From the NCBI GenBank assembly GCA_900316955.1, contig ONEX01000001.1, forward strand, positions 164,953 to 228,952: a stretch of DNA of 64,000 nt, written 5' to 3'. Source of the stretch: an uncultured Bacteroidales bacterium (GTDB lineage Bacteria > Bacteroidota > Bacteroidia > Bacteroidales > UBA932). Positions 17,655 to 26,064 of this stretch are shown piece by piece. The translations under genes and the position numbers were made by a program. How positions within the stretch are numbered: position 1 is the stretch's first letter; each line of letters starts with the position of its first letter. The notes beneath the pieces are model-generated. The model saw only the letters and a program-made list of their open reading frames with translations, had not been told where the DNA came from and did not search any database.

Positions 17655-18691
17655 AGTGGTGGCGGGTCATATCAGTCTTTATCCTGGCTCTGTTGCCGGT
17701 GTCTCTCGCCGCGGAAGAGCTGGACATGGACGAGTACCTGTACGGCCACGTGCTGGACTCCTACGAATGGCATATCACGACCATCAAGGGCCATCCTGTA
17801 AGCATTCCGCTGCCCGTCATCGTCCGCAGCAAGACCACCGGGTGGCATGTTTTCTCGTCCAAGCACCTGGAGGAGGGAGAATATGAGGGCTTCTATCTGT
17901 TCCATGATCCCGAATCGCACAAGGAGCGCGTGATGGAGCACACCCCGGACGGGGACGTGCGCCCGCTGGACATTTCCATCACCAAGAACGTGGCGGGGCT
18001 GATGTTCAACAGCCTCGTGCTGGTGATCCTGATCCTGCTGGGCGCGCGGTGGTACCGCAAGCATGACGCCCGCGAGGAGGCTCCCGGCGGTTTCTCGGGC
18101 TTGATCGAGATGCTGGTGATGATGGTGGAGGACGACATTATCAAGCCCTGTGTGGGCCCGGACTACAAGCGGTATTCGCCATACCTGCTGACGGCCTTCT
18201 TCTTCATCTTCGTGAACAACCTCCTCGGCATCGTCCCGTTCTTCCCGGGCGGGGCGAACATCACGGGCAACATCGCCGTGACTTTTGCGTTGGCGATGTG
18301 CACGTTCCTGGCCGTGAACCTGTTCGGAAACAAACACTACTACAAGGACATCTTCTGGCCGGACGTCCCTGCTTTCCTGAAGATCTTCCCGTTGATGCCC
18401 CTGATTGAGATCATCGGCCTGTTCACCAAGCCGTTCTCGCTGATGGTCCGGCTTTTCGCCAACATCCTGGCGGGCCACATGATGATCCTGGGCGTGGTGG
18501 CGGTCGTGTTCCTCACCGCCGAGCTCGGCGCGGCGATGAATGCGGGCCTGACGGTCATCGCCGTCCTGTTCGGCGTGTTCATGGACGTGCTGGAACTGCT
18601 CGTCGCATTCCTGCAGGCCTACATATTTACGATGCTCTCCAGTGTGTTCATCGGTCTCAGCCGGCAGCACTCGGAGAAAGAAAACGAATAG
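17651..18691 (+). CDS. atpB: ATP synthase Fo a subunit
   Basis: 346 residues from ATG 17651 (MKWWRVISVFILALLPVSLA), preferred over 17639 because it overlaps the epsilon stop as ATGA. A cleavable-looking signal sequence and a hydrophilic region of about 110 residues precede the membrane core, as in other Bacteroidota a subunits. The core has five to six helices, with the essential proton-channel Arg in SLMVRLFANILAGH and the conserved YLLTAFFFIFVNNLLG and FLQAYIFTMLSSVFI segments. It forms the ion half-channels against the c-ring. Confidence 0.95.
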   Translation: MKWWRVISVFILALLPVSLAAEELDMDEYLYGHVLDSYEWHITTIKGHPVSIPLPVIVRSKTTGWHVFSSKHLEEGEYEGFYLFHDPESHKERVMEHTPDGDVRPLDISITKNVAGLMFNSLVLVILILLGARWYRKHDAREEAPGGFSGLIEMLVMMVEDDIIKPCVGPDYKRYSPYLLTAFFFIFVNNLLGIVPFFPGGANITGNIAVTFALAMCTFLAVNLFGNKHYYKDIFWPDVPAFLKIFPLMPLIEIIGLFTKPFSLMVRLFANILAGHMMILGVVAVVFLTAELGAAMNAGLTVIAVLFGVFMDVLELLVAFLQAYIFTMLSSVFIGLSRQHSEKENE

Positions 18692-18713
18692 ACAACCAAA
18701 AAACCATAGCACT

Positions 18714-18965
18714 ATGTTACTCTCTACCATGATTCTCCAGGCCGCTGCCGGAGCAGCCCTCGGAAAGGCCGGCGCCGCCATCGGCGCCGCCATCGCCGCC
18801 ATCGCCGCCGCTTTCGGTATCGGCAACATCGGTAAGGCCGCCCTCGAGGCCGGCGCCCGCCAGCCGGAGAAGGCCGACAGCTACCGCCTGACCGCCATCA
18901 TTATCGGCGCTCTCGTCGAAGGCGCCTGCTTGTTCGCCATCCTCGTCTGCCTGATCGGCAAGTAG
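18714..18965 (+). CDS. atpE: ATP synthase Fo c subunit
   Basis: 83 residues, two transmembrane helices joined by the polar loop EAGARQPEKAD (RQP motif). The ion-binding carboxylate is Glu69 in GALVEGACLF. It is followed by Gly-Ala rather than the Ser/Thr used by sodium-binding c-rings, so a proton-driven enzyme is the better reading. Helix 1 is very Ala/Gly-rich. Start at 18714 (MLLSTMILQAAAG); the 22 nt between atpB and atpE hold no terminator. Confidence 0.95.
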   Translation: MLLSTMILQAAAGAALGKAGAAIGAAIAAIAAAFGIGNIGKAALEAGARQPEKADSYRLTAIIIGALVEGACLFAILVCLIGK

Positions 18966-18969
18966 TCCT

Positions 18970-19476
18970 ATGTCGCTCATTACGCCCGAATTCGGTCTCC
19001 TGTTCTGGATGACGGTCATCTTCGCCATCGTGTTCTTCCTGCTGGCGAAGTTCGGTTTCCCCGTCATTACGGATATGGTGCGCAAGCGTCAGGAACGGAT
19101 TGACCGTTCGCTGAAGGACGCCCGTGAGATCGAGGCGCGGATGGGCCAGATGGTCGAGGAGCACGCCCGGATGCTGGACGAGGCCCGCAAGGAGCAGGCC
19201 CAGATCCTCCGGGAGGCCACCGACACCCGCAACAAGATCCTCGCGACAGCGAAGGACGAGGCGCGGGAAGAGGCGGCCAAGATCCTCGCCGAAGCCCGCA
19301 CCGAGATCGAGGCCGAGAAGGAAGCCGCCCTGCGCGACGTCCGCAAGGAAGTCGCCGTGCTCTCCGTGTCCATCGCCGAGAAGATCCTCCGCAAGGAGCT
19401 CTCCGAAGACAAGGAGCAGCGGGAATACATTGACAGGATGGTCGAGGAGACCGTCCGCGAACAAGCCCAGTCGTGA
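18970..19476 (+). CDS. atpF: ATP synthase Fo b subunit
   Basis: 168 residues. One N-terminal membrane helix (FGLLFWMTVIFAIVFFLLAKF) and a long charged coiled coil (residues about 35-168) that forms the peripheral stator stalk with delta. It starts 4 nt after atpE and overlaps atpH by 4 nt. Confidence 0.95.
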   Translation: MSLITPEFGLLFWMTVIFAIVFFLLAKFGFPVITDMVRKRQERIDRSLKDAREIEARMGQMVEEHARMLDEARKEQAQILREATDTRNKILATAKDEAREEAAKILAEARTEIEAEKEAALRDVRKEVAVLSVSIAEKILRKELSEDKEQREYIDRMVEETVREQAQS

Positions 19477-20030
19477 ACGACAGCATTATCCGGACCAGGT
19501 ACGCCGACGCCCTGGTGAAATACGTCCGGGAGACCGGGAACGGCGATTCCGTCTGCAAGCAGGCGGAGAAGCTCGCCCGTGTCCTCGGCGAGGTGCCCGA
19601 CCTGTCCCGGATGATGGCCGCGAAGGACGTGGTGTCCGACGCGAAGAAGCGCGAGCTGCTCCAGGCGGCCCTCGGCGAGCCGATGGCGCCGGAGCTCGCG
19701 CGTTTTGTGGACCTGCTGATCGCGAACGGCCGGATTGGCGACCTCCGGATGATCCTGTTGGATTTCAAGGAACGGTACCGCCGGAGCCTCGGATTCCGGA
19801 AAGCGTGCCTGAAGGTGGCCGTCCCGCCGCCGGAGGAGCTCCTGACGCGGCTCAAGGCCCTGGTCAAGGAACGCACCGGAGACGAGGCCGACATCGAGGT
19901 GGTGGTGGACCCGGACCTGATCGGCGGATTCGTCTTCGACATCGACGACGCGATCATCGACAAGAGCGTCGCCCGCAAGCTGGAACTGATCAAGCTCCAG
20001 TTCATTGAGAAAAACAGAAGAATCGTGTAG
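19473..20030 (+). CDS. atpH: ATP synthase F1 delta subunit
   Basis: 185 residues. OSCP/delta fold: N-terminal helical bundle beginning with [14 protein letters not shown], and C-terminal domain with [29 protein letters not shown]. The start codon is GTG at 19473, overlapping the atpF stop (GTGA), consistent with translational coupling. It links the b-stalk to alpha at the top of F1. Confidence 0.94.
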   Translation: MNDSIIRTRYADALVKYVRETGNGDSVCKQAEKLARVLGEVPDLSRMMAAKDVVSDAKKRELLQAALGEPMAPELARFVDLLIANGRIGDLRMILLDFKERYRRSLGFRKACLKVAVPPPEELLTRLKALVKERTGDEADIEVVVDPDLIGGFVFDIDDAIIDKSVARKLELIKLQFIEKNRRIV

Positions 20031-20032
20031 CT

Positions 20033-21616
20033 ATGCCCAATGCGATAAAACCCAGCGAGATTTCCGAAGTGCTGCTCAGCCAGCTCCGGGATATCAAGAG
20101 CGATCTCCAGTTTGAGGAGATCGGCAAAGTCCTGCAGGTCAGCGACGGCGTCGTCCGCATCTACGGACTGGACCATGCCGAAGCCGGCGAACTGCTGGAC
20201 TGCGGCAACGGCGTGATGGCCGTTGTGATGAACCTGGAGCCCGACAACGTGGGCGCCGTCCTGATGGGCCCGACGGACCTCCTGAAGGAAGGAGACGTGG
20301 TCCGGCGCACCCGCCGCATCGCCTCCATCCCGGTGGGCGAGGCCCTGGTGGGCCGCGTCGTGGACCCGCTCGGCAATCCCCTGGACGGTCTGGGCAACAT
20401 CGAGGGCGAGAAGGTCGATATGCCCCTGGAGCGCAAGGCCCCGGGCGTCATCTACCGCCAGCCCGTGAACGAGCCGCTGCAGACGGGCCTCAAGGCCATC
20501 GACGCGATGATCCCGATCGGCCGCGGCCAGCGCGAGCTCATCATCGGCGACCGCCAGACGGGAAAGACCGCCATCGCCATCGACACTATCATCAACCAGC
20601 GGGACAACTTCCTGAAGGGGGACCCGGTGTACTGCATCTATGTGGCCGTGGGCCAGAAGGGTTCCACGGTCGCCAGCATCGTCAAGACCCTCCGCGACCA
20701 CGGCGCGATGGACTACACCATCGTCGTCGCCGCCACCGCCGCGGATCCGGCCGCCCTGCAGTACTATGCGCCCTTCGCCGGCGCGGCCATCGGCGAATAC
20801 TTCCGCGACACGGGCCGCCACGCCCTCGTCGTGTATGACGACCTTTCCAAGCAGGCGGTCGCGTATCGCGAGGTGTCCCTGATCCTGCGCCGTCCTTCCG
20901 GCCGCGAAGCCTATCCGGGCGACATCTTCTACCTGCATTCCCGCCTCCTGGAACGGGCCGCGAAGATCATCGGCCAGCAGGAAGTCGCCGAGCAGATGAA
21001 CGACCTCCCGGAAGCCCTCAAGGGCAAGGTCCGGGGCGGCGGTTCCCTCACCGCTCTCCCGATCATCGAAACCCAGGCTGGCGACGTGTCGGCCTACATC
21101 CCGACCAACGTGATTTCCATCACCGACGGTCAGATTTACCTGGAGTCCGGCCTGTTCAACCAAGGCATCCGCCCGGCCATCAACGTGGGCATCAGCGTAT
21201 CCCGCGTGGGCGGCAGCGCGCAGGTGAAGTCGATGAAGAAGGTCGCCGGCACCCTGAAGATCGACCAGGCCCAGTACGCCGAACTGGAGGCATTCTCCAA
21301 GTTCTCTTCGGATATGGACAAGGTCACGGAAATGGCTCTGGACAAAGGCCGCAAGAACAACCAGCTACTCATTCAGCCCCAGTACAGCCCGATGCCCGTG
21401 GGCGAACAGGTCGCCGTCCTGTACTGCGGCACGAACGCCCTGATGCGCGACATCCCCGTGGACCGCGTCCGCGAGTTCCAGGACCTGTTCCTGGACCGCA
21501 TCCGCGCCGCCCATAAGGCCGATGTCCTCGAGCCTCTCACCGCCGGCAAGATGACGGACGAGATCGCCGGCATCCTCCGCGACACCGCCGCCTCCGTCAT
21601 CACCGGAATGCAATAA
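20033..21616 (+). CDS. atpA: ATP synthase F1 alpha subunit
   Basis: 527 residues, full length. Walker A-like GDRQTGKTA, the region [12 protein letters not shown], the conserved [26 protein letters not shown], and the C-terminal [23 protein letters not shown] helical region. Non-catalytic nucleotide-binding partner of beta. It begins 2 nt after atpH. Confidence 0.98.
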   Translation: MPNAIKPSEISEVLLSQLRDIKSDLQFEEIGKVLQVSDGVVRIYGLDHAEAGELLDCGNGVMAVVMNLEPDNVGAVLMGPTDLLKEGDVVRRTRRIASIPVGEALVGRVVDPLGNPLDGLGNIEGEKVDMPLERKAPGVIYRQPVNEPLQTGLKAIDAMIPIGRGQRELIIGDRQTGKTAIAIDTIINQRDNFLKGDPVYCIYVAVGQKGSTVASIVKTLRDHGAMDYTIVVAATAADPAALQYYAPFAGAAIGEYFRDTGRHALVVYDDLSKQAVAYREVSLILRRPSGREAYPGDIFYLHSRLLERAAKIIGQQEVAEQMNDLPEALKGKVRGGGSLTALPIIETQAGDVSAYIPTNVISITDGQIYLESGLFNQGIRPAINVGISVSRVGGSAQVKSMKKVAGTLKIDQAQYAELEAFSKFSSDMDKVTEMALDKGRKNNQLLIQPQYSPMPVGEQVAVLYCGTNALMRDIPVDRVREFQDLFLDRIRAAHKADVLEPLTAGKMTDEIAGILRDTAASVITGMQ

Positions 21617-21619
21617 CCC

Positions 21620-22552
21620 ATGCCGTCATTAAAGGAAATCAAGGGCCGCATCGGCTCCGTCCAGAGCACGCTGAAGATCACTTCCGCGATGAAGCTCGTG
21701 GCCTCCGCCAAGCTCCGCAAGGCGCAGCAGACCATCGAGGGAATGCGTCCCTACGAGCGGAAGCTGCAGGGCATGCTGGAGCACCTCGTGGCCTCCGGCG
21801 CAAAGCTGAGCGGGGAGTACACCCGGACCCCGGCGGCGGGGCCGGACGCGCCCACGCAGCGCATCGCCCTCGTCGCTTTCGCGTCCAATTCCTCCCTCTG
21901 CGGCGCGTTCAATGCTAATGCGGTGCGCCTCACGCTGGAAACGATCCGTTCCTATGGCGAAGCCGACGTCACCGTGTACAGCATCGGCCGCAAGATGGCC
22001 GATGCGATGCGGAAGGCCGGGTATCCCTCGCCGGCGGATTACCAGAAGCTCGCCGACAAGCCCGCCTACGCCCCCGCCGCCGAACTGGCGGAAAAGCTGA
22101 TGGCCGATTTCCTCGCCGGCCGACTGGACCGCATCGACCTGGTGTACAACCACTTCGTCTCCTCCGGCAAGCAGGTCCCCGTCCGGGAGACCCTCCTGCC
22201 GATGGGGGAGATTCCGGGTCAAGCCCGGAATGAGGACGAATCGGCCCCTACCGCCTCCCCGGGCACCCCTTCCCTCATCCCGGGCTCGACCCGGGATCTC
22301 GACTACATCCTCGAACCCTCCGCCTCCGCCCTCCTCGCGGACCTGCTCCCGAAGTCCCTGCGCCTGAAGTTCTACACGGCCCTCCTGGACAGCAACGCCT
22401 CCGAGCATGCCGCCCGCACCGTCGCGATGCAGACGGCCACCGACAACGGCGAAGACCTCCTGCAGGAACTCACCCTGCAATACAACAAATCCCGCCAGCA
22501 GAAGATCACCTCGGAAATCCTGGATCTGGCGGGCGGGAGTCAGCAGCAGTAA
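21620..22552 (+). CDS. atpG: ATP synthase F1 gamma subunit carrying a palindrome-encoded insert
   Basis: 310 residues. The N-terminal helix (LKEIKGRIGSVQSTLKITSAMKLVASAKL) and C-terminal helix (QTATDNGEDLLQELTLQYNKSRQQKITSEILDL) of the rotor shaft are intact. Residues 197-227 (EIPGQARNEDESAPTASPGT...LIPGSTRDL) are encoded by 93 bp that begin and end with inverted copies of a 28-bp palindromic element (22208-22300). The insert is in frame, hydrophilic, and falls in the variable surface region between PVRETLLPM and DYILEPSASALLADLLP, so function is probably kept. Last gene of the operon. Confidence 0.95.
   Translation: MPSLKEIKGRIGSVQSTLKITSAMKLVASAKLRKAQQTIEGMRPYERKLQGMLEHLVASGAKLSGEYTRTPAAGPDAPTQRIALVAFASNSSLCGAFNANAVRLTLETIRSYGEADVTVYSIGRKMADAMRKAGYPSPADYQKLADKPAYAPAAELAEKLMADFLAGRLDRIDLVYNHFVSSGKQVPVRETLLPMGEIPGQARNEDESAPTASPGTPSLIPGSTRDLDYILEPSASALLADLLPKSLRLKFYTALLDSNASEHAARTVAMQTATDNGEDLLQELTLQYNKSRQQKITSEILDLAGGSQQQ
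22208..22300. repeat. paired inverted 28-bp palindromic elements inside atpG
   Basis: Copy A (22208-22235) reads into a perfect hairpin ATTCCGGG/CCCGGAAT with a 5-nt loop. Copy B (22273-22300) is its reverse complement at 25 of 28 positions and has hairpin ATCCCGGG/CCCGGGAT. Two of the three differences are paired (T-A in A, C-G in B), so the stem is preserved by compensatory change. Between them are 37 bp of GC-rich filler. Both copies are translated in frame. A further copy, identical to A over 27 bp, lies at 37231-37257. Confidence 0.88.
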
Positions 22553-22553
22553 A

Positions 22554-22575
22554 GGGAAAGGTCAGTCGCTTTCCC
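22554..22575. other. hairpin at the atpG / minus-strand gene junction
   Basis: GGGAAAG (22554-22560) pairs with CTTTCCC (22569-22575) around an 8-nt loop, between the convergent atpG stop and the stop of the next gene. No T-tract follows on either strand, so it is only a possible terminator or mRNA 3'-end stabiliser. Confidence 0.3.
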
Positions 22576-23032
22576 GATTTCGGAAATAGTATTCGATGGA
22601 ACTCACGACCCGGACGAGGTCGCGGGAGAGGCCTTCCGCCTCCCAGCCGCCCAGGACGGGCGTGAGGGTGACGGTATCTTCCCAGAACCGGAAGGCCCGG
22701 TTCACGGGCGAGGAAAGATGGAATTTCAGGACGCCGTCCGCATCGCTTTCCAGGACATAGCCCCGGATTTTCAGCGCTTCGGCGATGCCTTCGCGCGCCA
22801 GGGCCGGGTCGCCGTTGACCCGGATCATCCGCTTCTGGTAGCCGAAGAAGGGATAGACGAGCGCCATCACGGCGAAGATGGCGAGGATCCACCAGACGGA
22901 TTTCCAACCATGGGTGAAGGCGACGGAGATGTCCTTGGACACCATCCCGGAAAGCATCAGGATGCCAATGATGATGGCGAGCAGGAGGCAGGTCTGGATG
23001 AAATACTTGATGGCTCTGCGGAGGTAGGTCAT
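22562..23032 (-). CDS. hypothetical protein with two membrane segments
   Basis: 156 residues. Two N-terminal transmembrane helices (YFIQTCLLLAIIIGILMLSG and VWWILAIFAVMALVYPFFGY) and a soluble alpha/beta C-terminal domain (RMIRVNGDPALAREGIAEALKIRGY...). I do not recognise the family. It is the last gene of a minus-strand run starting at 25999, overlapping the preceding small gene by 4 nt, which points to an envelope-associated role. Confidence 0.7.
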   Translation of the reverse strand: MTYLRRAIKYFIQTCLLLAIIIGILMLSGMVSKDISVAFTHGWKSVWWILAIFAVMALVYPFFGYQKRMIRVNGDPALAREGIAEALKIRGYVLESDADGVLKFHLSSPVNRAFRFWEDTVTLTPVLGGWEAEGLSRDLVRVVSSIEYYFRNRESD

Positions 23033-23277
23033 TTTTCGAGAAGTCTTCGGAGGGAACGGACGGCATTGATGCCGATGGTGTACAGGTGATGGTCCAGGGC
23101 GAATCGCCGCACGCCGTTGAGCGCGATGTTCCGGGGCGTGTAGAACTCCTGGACCTGGGTCAGGCCCGTCTGGACGGACTCGCCCTTCGCCTCGATCTTC
23201 GCCCGGTTGGCGTGGATGGCGGCGCTGAGTTCGTCCAGCGTCTTGATGTCCAGGTAGTTATTCTTTTGCTTGCCCAT
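23029..23277 (-). CDS. small hypothetical protein
   Basis: 82 residues, mostly helical and basic (MGKQKNNYLDIKTLDELSA...), with no signal peptide and a moderately hydrophobic C-terminal half. Its 5' end overlaps the DUF1469-like gene by 20 bp and its 3' end overlaps the next gene by 4 nt, so it belongs to the same operon. Not recognised; the position between holin-X-like and membrane proteins suggests an envelope partner. Confidence 0.6.
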   Translation of the reverse strand: MGKQKNNYLDIKTLDELSAAIHANRAKIEAKGESVQTGLTQVQEFYTPRNIALNGVRRFALDHHLYTIGINAVRSLRRLLEK

Positions 23278-23623
23278 CGTCGTCGTTGAAGAAGAGGTTG
23301 ATGAACAGGGGGACGAAGGTGTCCTTGAACAGGTGGTCGCGCCGGCGGATGAGGATCCAGAGGCCGATGGCCAGCAGGGCGGACACGCCCAGGGCCGACC
23401 AGGCGTAGCTGCCGATGAGTTCGCCCAGGAGCAGGATCAGGCCGAAGGACAACGCCAGGATGAGGCTCGTCCCCACCCCGATGATCAGGAAGAGGGCCAC
23501 CAGCTTGGACGCGGTGATGGACAGGCCCTTCGCCGTCCGGAGCTTGATGTCGTCCAGGCGGAGGTCGATGTAATCCTTGGCTCTCCGGGAGAGGTCTTCG
23601 GCCGGCTCGGTGAAGCGCGTCAT
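23258..23623 (-). CDS. DUF1469/holin-X-like membrane protein
   Basis: 121 residues. An amphipathic N-terminus (DLSRRAKDYIDLRLDDIKLRTAKGL) precedes two hydrophobic helices (LVALFLIIGVGTSLILALSFGLILLL and SALGVSALLAIGLWILI) and a short polar tail. This layout is that of the phage-holin-like DUF1469 (Actinobacterial holin-X) proteins, which in Bacteroidota usually neighbour YtxH proteins. The name does not imply lysis; probably a structural membrane protein. It overlaps ytxH by 4 nt. Confidence 0.72.
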   Translation of the reverse strand: MTRFTEPAEDLSRRAKDYIDLRLDDIKLRTAKGLSITASKLVALFLIIGVGTSLILALSFGLILLLGELIGSYAWSALGVSALLAIGLWILIRRRDHLFKDTFVPLFINLFFNDDDGQAKE

Positions 23624-23994
23624 GCCTCGGGAGCCTGGTCGTCGGGCTGTTCGGTGACGTTCGCCTCGGCGGTCTCCTCGGCCTGCTTCAAGGCGTTCTC
23701 CAGGCGCTCCAGCTGCTTCAGGAGCATGTCGCGGGTGTCTTCCTTGATTTCGGCGCCCTTCGTGCGGAGGGTTTCCCGGATGTCCTTGAGGGAGGCCTTG
23801 GCCTGTGCGGCCTTCTCATCGACCTTGGCGCCCAGGTCGCCGAGGTTTTCCTTGAGGTCCTCGTAGCCGTTCGCCGCGGCTTTCTTCACGCGGGCGCGGG
23901 TTTTCCAGCCCTTGTCCGGGGCGTAGAGGATACCGAATGCGGCGCCTGCGGCGAGGCCCGCCAGGAGGGAGAAGAAAGATTTCGAGCTTGCCAT
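23620..23994 (-). CDS. YtxH-domain protein
   Basis: 124 residues. An N-terminal glycine-rich hydrophobic helix (FFSLLAGLAAGAAFGILYAPDKGWKTR) is the YtxH signature; a long charged helix follows (residues about 35-115) rich in Lys, Glu and Ala. YtxH proteins are small general-stress or envelope-associated proteins with no defined activity. Second of three short overlapping genes downstream of hemW. Confidence 0.8.
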   Translation of the reverse strand: MASSKSFFSLLAGLAAGAAFGILYAPDKGWKTRARVKKAAANGYEDLKENLGDLGAKVDEKAAQAKASLKDIRETLRTKGAEIKEDTRDMLLKQLERLENALKQAEETAEANVTEQPDDQAPEA

Positions 23995-24006
23995 GATGAT
24001 GTGGTT

Positions 24007-25083
24007 TTAAATCAGTTCGCGGATGATTTCGTCGGAGACGAAGAAATGGTCCTCGGGAATCCGGTAGCGGTCGCCCGTGCGGACCAGGGCTCCGGTCTCC
24101 AGGAGTCGTCCGATGTCTTCCTTGCTGCAATTTCCGTGCAGGAAGCCTGCGTCGATGCCTTTGTCAGTCCTGAGGGCCAGCATGATGGTCTCGACGAGGG
24201 CGTCCTCGGGGGAGAGGATCTCCTTCGTGGACTTCCAGCCGCGGAGTTCCTTGCTGTTCCAGGAGCGGGTGTTCCCCCGGAAAGAATGCGCTCCGGGGCC
24301 GATTCCGACGTACGGACGCCGTGCCCAGTAGCCGCCGTTGTGGACCGCCTCGAAGCCTTCCTTGGCGAAATTGGAGATCTCGTAGTGGTGGTACCCGGCC
24401 GCGGCGAGCTTCTGACAGAGCATGTCATATTGTCTGCGGCACAGGGTGTCGTCGGCCTCCGTGTAGCGGCCTTCGGCGACCATCTCCGCCAGGGCGCTCT
24501 CGCCTTCGACGGAGAGCTGGTAGCAGGAGATGTGTTCCGGTCCCAGGGCGATGGCCTGGTCGATGGTGTCGGCCCAGACGGCGTCGTCGAGGTGGGTGAT
24601 GCCGAAGATGAGGTCCAGGCTGATGTTCTCGGCCCCGGCTTCGCGCGCGAGACGGAAGGCTTCCTTCGCCCCGGCGGCGTCATGCCGGCGGTTCATCCAC
24701 TGCAGCATCCCGTCGTCGAAGGACTGGACGCCGATGCTCAGGCGGTTCACGCCGAGGGAGAGGAGGCTGTCGACATACCCTTTTCCCTTCTCGACGAGGT
24801 CCTCCGGGTTCACTTCCATCGTGAACTCCCGGTAGGGGCCGCCGTGCCCGACCTCGTCCAGGGTGATGAGGATGCGGGTCAGAACGGAAAGCGGCAGCAC
24901 CGAAGGGGTGCCGCCACCGAAATACAGGGTCTTGGGGTCGACGTCCATCTCCTTCGCGCGCTGGCGGATTTCCGCACAGACGCCGTCGGCGTAGGCCTTG
25001 AAGCATCCTTCTCCGGCGATTTCCGAGTAGAAATCGCAGTAGGTGCAGAACTTCTTGCAGAAGGGGACGTGGACGTAGATCAT
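24007..25083 (-). CDS. hemW: HemW-like radical SAM heme chaperone
   Basis: 358 residues. The N-terminal YVHVPFCKKFCTYCDFYS holds the CxxxCxxC [4Fe-4S] cysteines plus the extra family-typical Cys region; YFGGGTPSVL, MEVNPEDL and NRLSIGVQSFDDGML are the HemW/HemN core. Such proteins were long annotated as oxygen-independent coproporphyrinogen oxidase, but the short form acts as a heme chaperone. The start lies one base after the stop of the upstream coiled-coil gene, so the two are co-transcribed. Confidence 0.9.
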   Translation of the reverse strand: MIYVHVPFCKKFCTYCDFYSEIAGEGCFKAYADGVCAEIRQRAKEMDVDPKTLYFGGGTPSVLPLSVLTRILITLDEVGHGGPYREFTMEVNPEDLVEKGKGYVDSLLSLGVNRLSIGVQSFDDGMLQWMNRRHDAAGAKEAFRLAREAGAENISLDLIFGITHLDDAVWADTIDQAIALGPEHISCYQLSVEGESALAEMVAEGRYTEADDTLCRRQYDMLCQKLAAAGYHHYEISNFAKEGFEAVHNGGYWARRPYVGIGPGAHSFRGNTRSWNSKELRGWKSTKEILSPEDALVETIMLALRTDKGIDAGFLHGNCSKEDIGRLLETGALVRTGDRYRIPEDHFFVSDEIIRELI

Positions 25084-25084
25084 A

Positions 25085-25999
25085 CTAGCGCAGCATCAGT
25101 TCGCAGCGGCCGAGGAAGGTCTTCTCCGTGTAGGCCTCGGCGGTGTAGATGCCCTTGCCCAGCCCGCTCATGTCCTTGATGTAGATGCTCATCTCCACAT
25201 CCTGGCCTTCGTAGTCGACCTCGCGGGAGGCGGAGGCGGTCATGGTCTCGCCGCCCGAGGTGAAGTCCGTGGAAGAGCTGTTCAGGAGGATGATGCCGTT
25301 CGGGTCCTTGACGCGGACATACACGCGGATGGGGCCGTGCTCGGCGATCTCGTTCGCCACCAGGGACAGCGTCGCGACGAAGTAGGTGACGCGGCTGGAG
25401 CGGTCGGTCGTCCGGTCGGAGCCGTTGTAGGCGTCCAGGTGCAGGCCGCGGGCCTTCACGACGGAGCCGGCGGCCACCTGGCCGGAGAGGTTCTCCACCT
25501 GGCGGGTCAGGTTCTCATTGGCCTGGCGGCTCTCGGCGGCTTCGCGCCGCGCGGCGGCGGCATCGGCCGTGAGTTTCTTGTTCAGGGTGTTCAGGGAGTC
25601 GATCTGGACGATGTAGCCGCGCATGATGGAGCGCAGGGTGCCCAGCTCCTTCTCGTACTGGCGGATCTTCGCGCGGTTCGTGGCCTCGGTCTTCGAGAGC
25701 TTCTCGATGAGGAGGGCCACCTGCTCGCGGGAGGTGTCCAGCTGGCTGTTGATGCTTTCGTAGTCGGAGTTCAGGGTTTCGAAGTCGGTCTGCAGGTTCA
25801 GGAGCTGCTGGGTAAGTTCCTGTTTTTCGCCTTCGAGCTCGTTCACGAGGCTGCTCTTCTGGCTCCAGATCCAGGCCAGGGCGCCGCCGAGGGCCAGGGC
25901 GGCGACGGCGAGGACGATGGTCGCGGTCTTCAGGGATCCGTTGCGGTTTTTCTTCTCACGCTCTTCGCGTTCGATTCTCTCGAGGGGATCTTCAGTCAT
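25085..25999 (-). CDS. membrane-anchored coiled-coil protein
   Basis: 304 residues from ATG 25999 (MTEDPLERIEREE). A charged cytoplasmic N-terminus, one membrane helix (TATIVLAVAALALGGALAWIW), a long coiled coil (about residues 50-175) and a C-terminal beta-rich domain (VVKARGLHLDAYNGS... FLGRCELMLR). It resembles conserved Bacteroidota proteins of unknown function. ATG 26026 would add 9 residues that overlap the -7 box and is rejected. First gene of the minus-strand run ending at 22562. Confidence 0.78.
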   Translation of the reverse strand: MTEDPLERIEREEREKKNRNGSLKTATIVLAVAALALGGALAWIWSQKSSLVNELEGEKQELTQQLLNLQTDFETLNSDYESINSQLDTSREQVALLIEKLSKTEATNRAKIRQYEKELGTLRSIMRGYIVQIDSLNTLNKKLTADAAAARREAAESRQANENLTRQVENLSGQVAAGSVVKARGLHLDAYNGSDRTTDRSSRVTYFVATLSLVANEIAEHGPIRVYVRVKDPNGIILLNSSSTDFTSGGETMTASASREVDYEGQDVEMSIYIKDMSGLGKGIYTAEAYTEKTFLGRCELMLR

Positions 26000-26022
26000 G
26001 ATGCTTTTCGTTTTAAATATCT

Positions 26023-26054
26023 GCAAATATATCTATATTTGTGAAAACAGTCAA
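26023..26054. promoter_or_regulatory. divergent promoters of the coiled-coil gene and pepP
   Basis: Minus strand: TATATTTGC at 26023-26031 with TTG (26052-26054) 20 nt upstream. Plus strand: TATATTTGT at 26034-26042. Two oppositely facing -7 boxes thus lie 2 bp apart, so RNA polymerases should compete for this site. Confidence 0.65.
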
Positions 26055-26064
26055 GAATCATACC

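Noticed and set aside
18714-18965. Sodium-dependent ATP synthase
   Set aside because: The c subunit Glu69 is followed by Gly-Ala, without the Ser/Thr ligand typical of sodium-binding rings.
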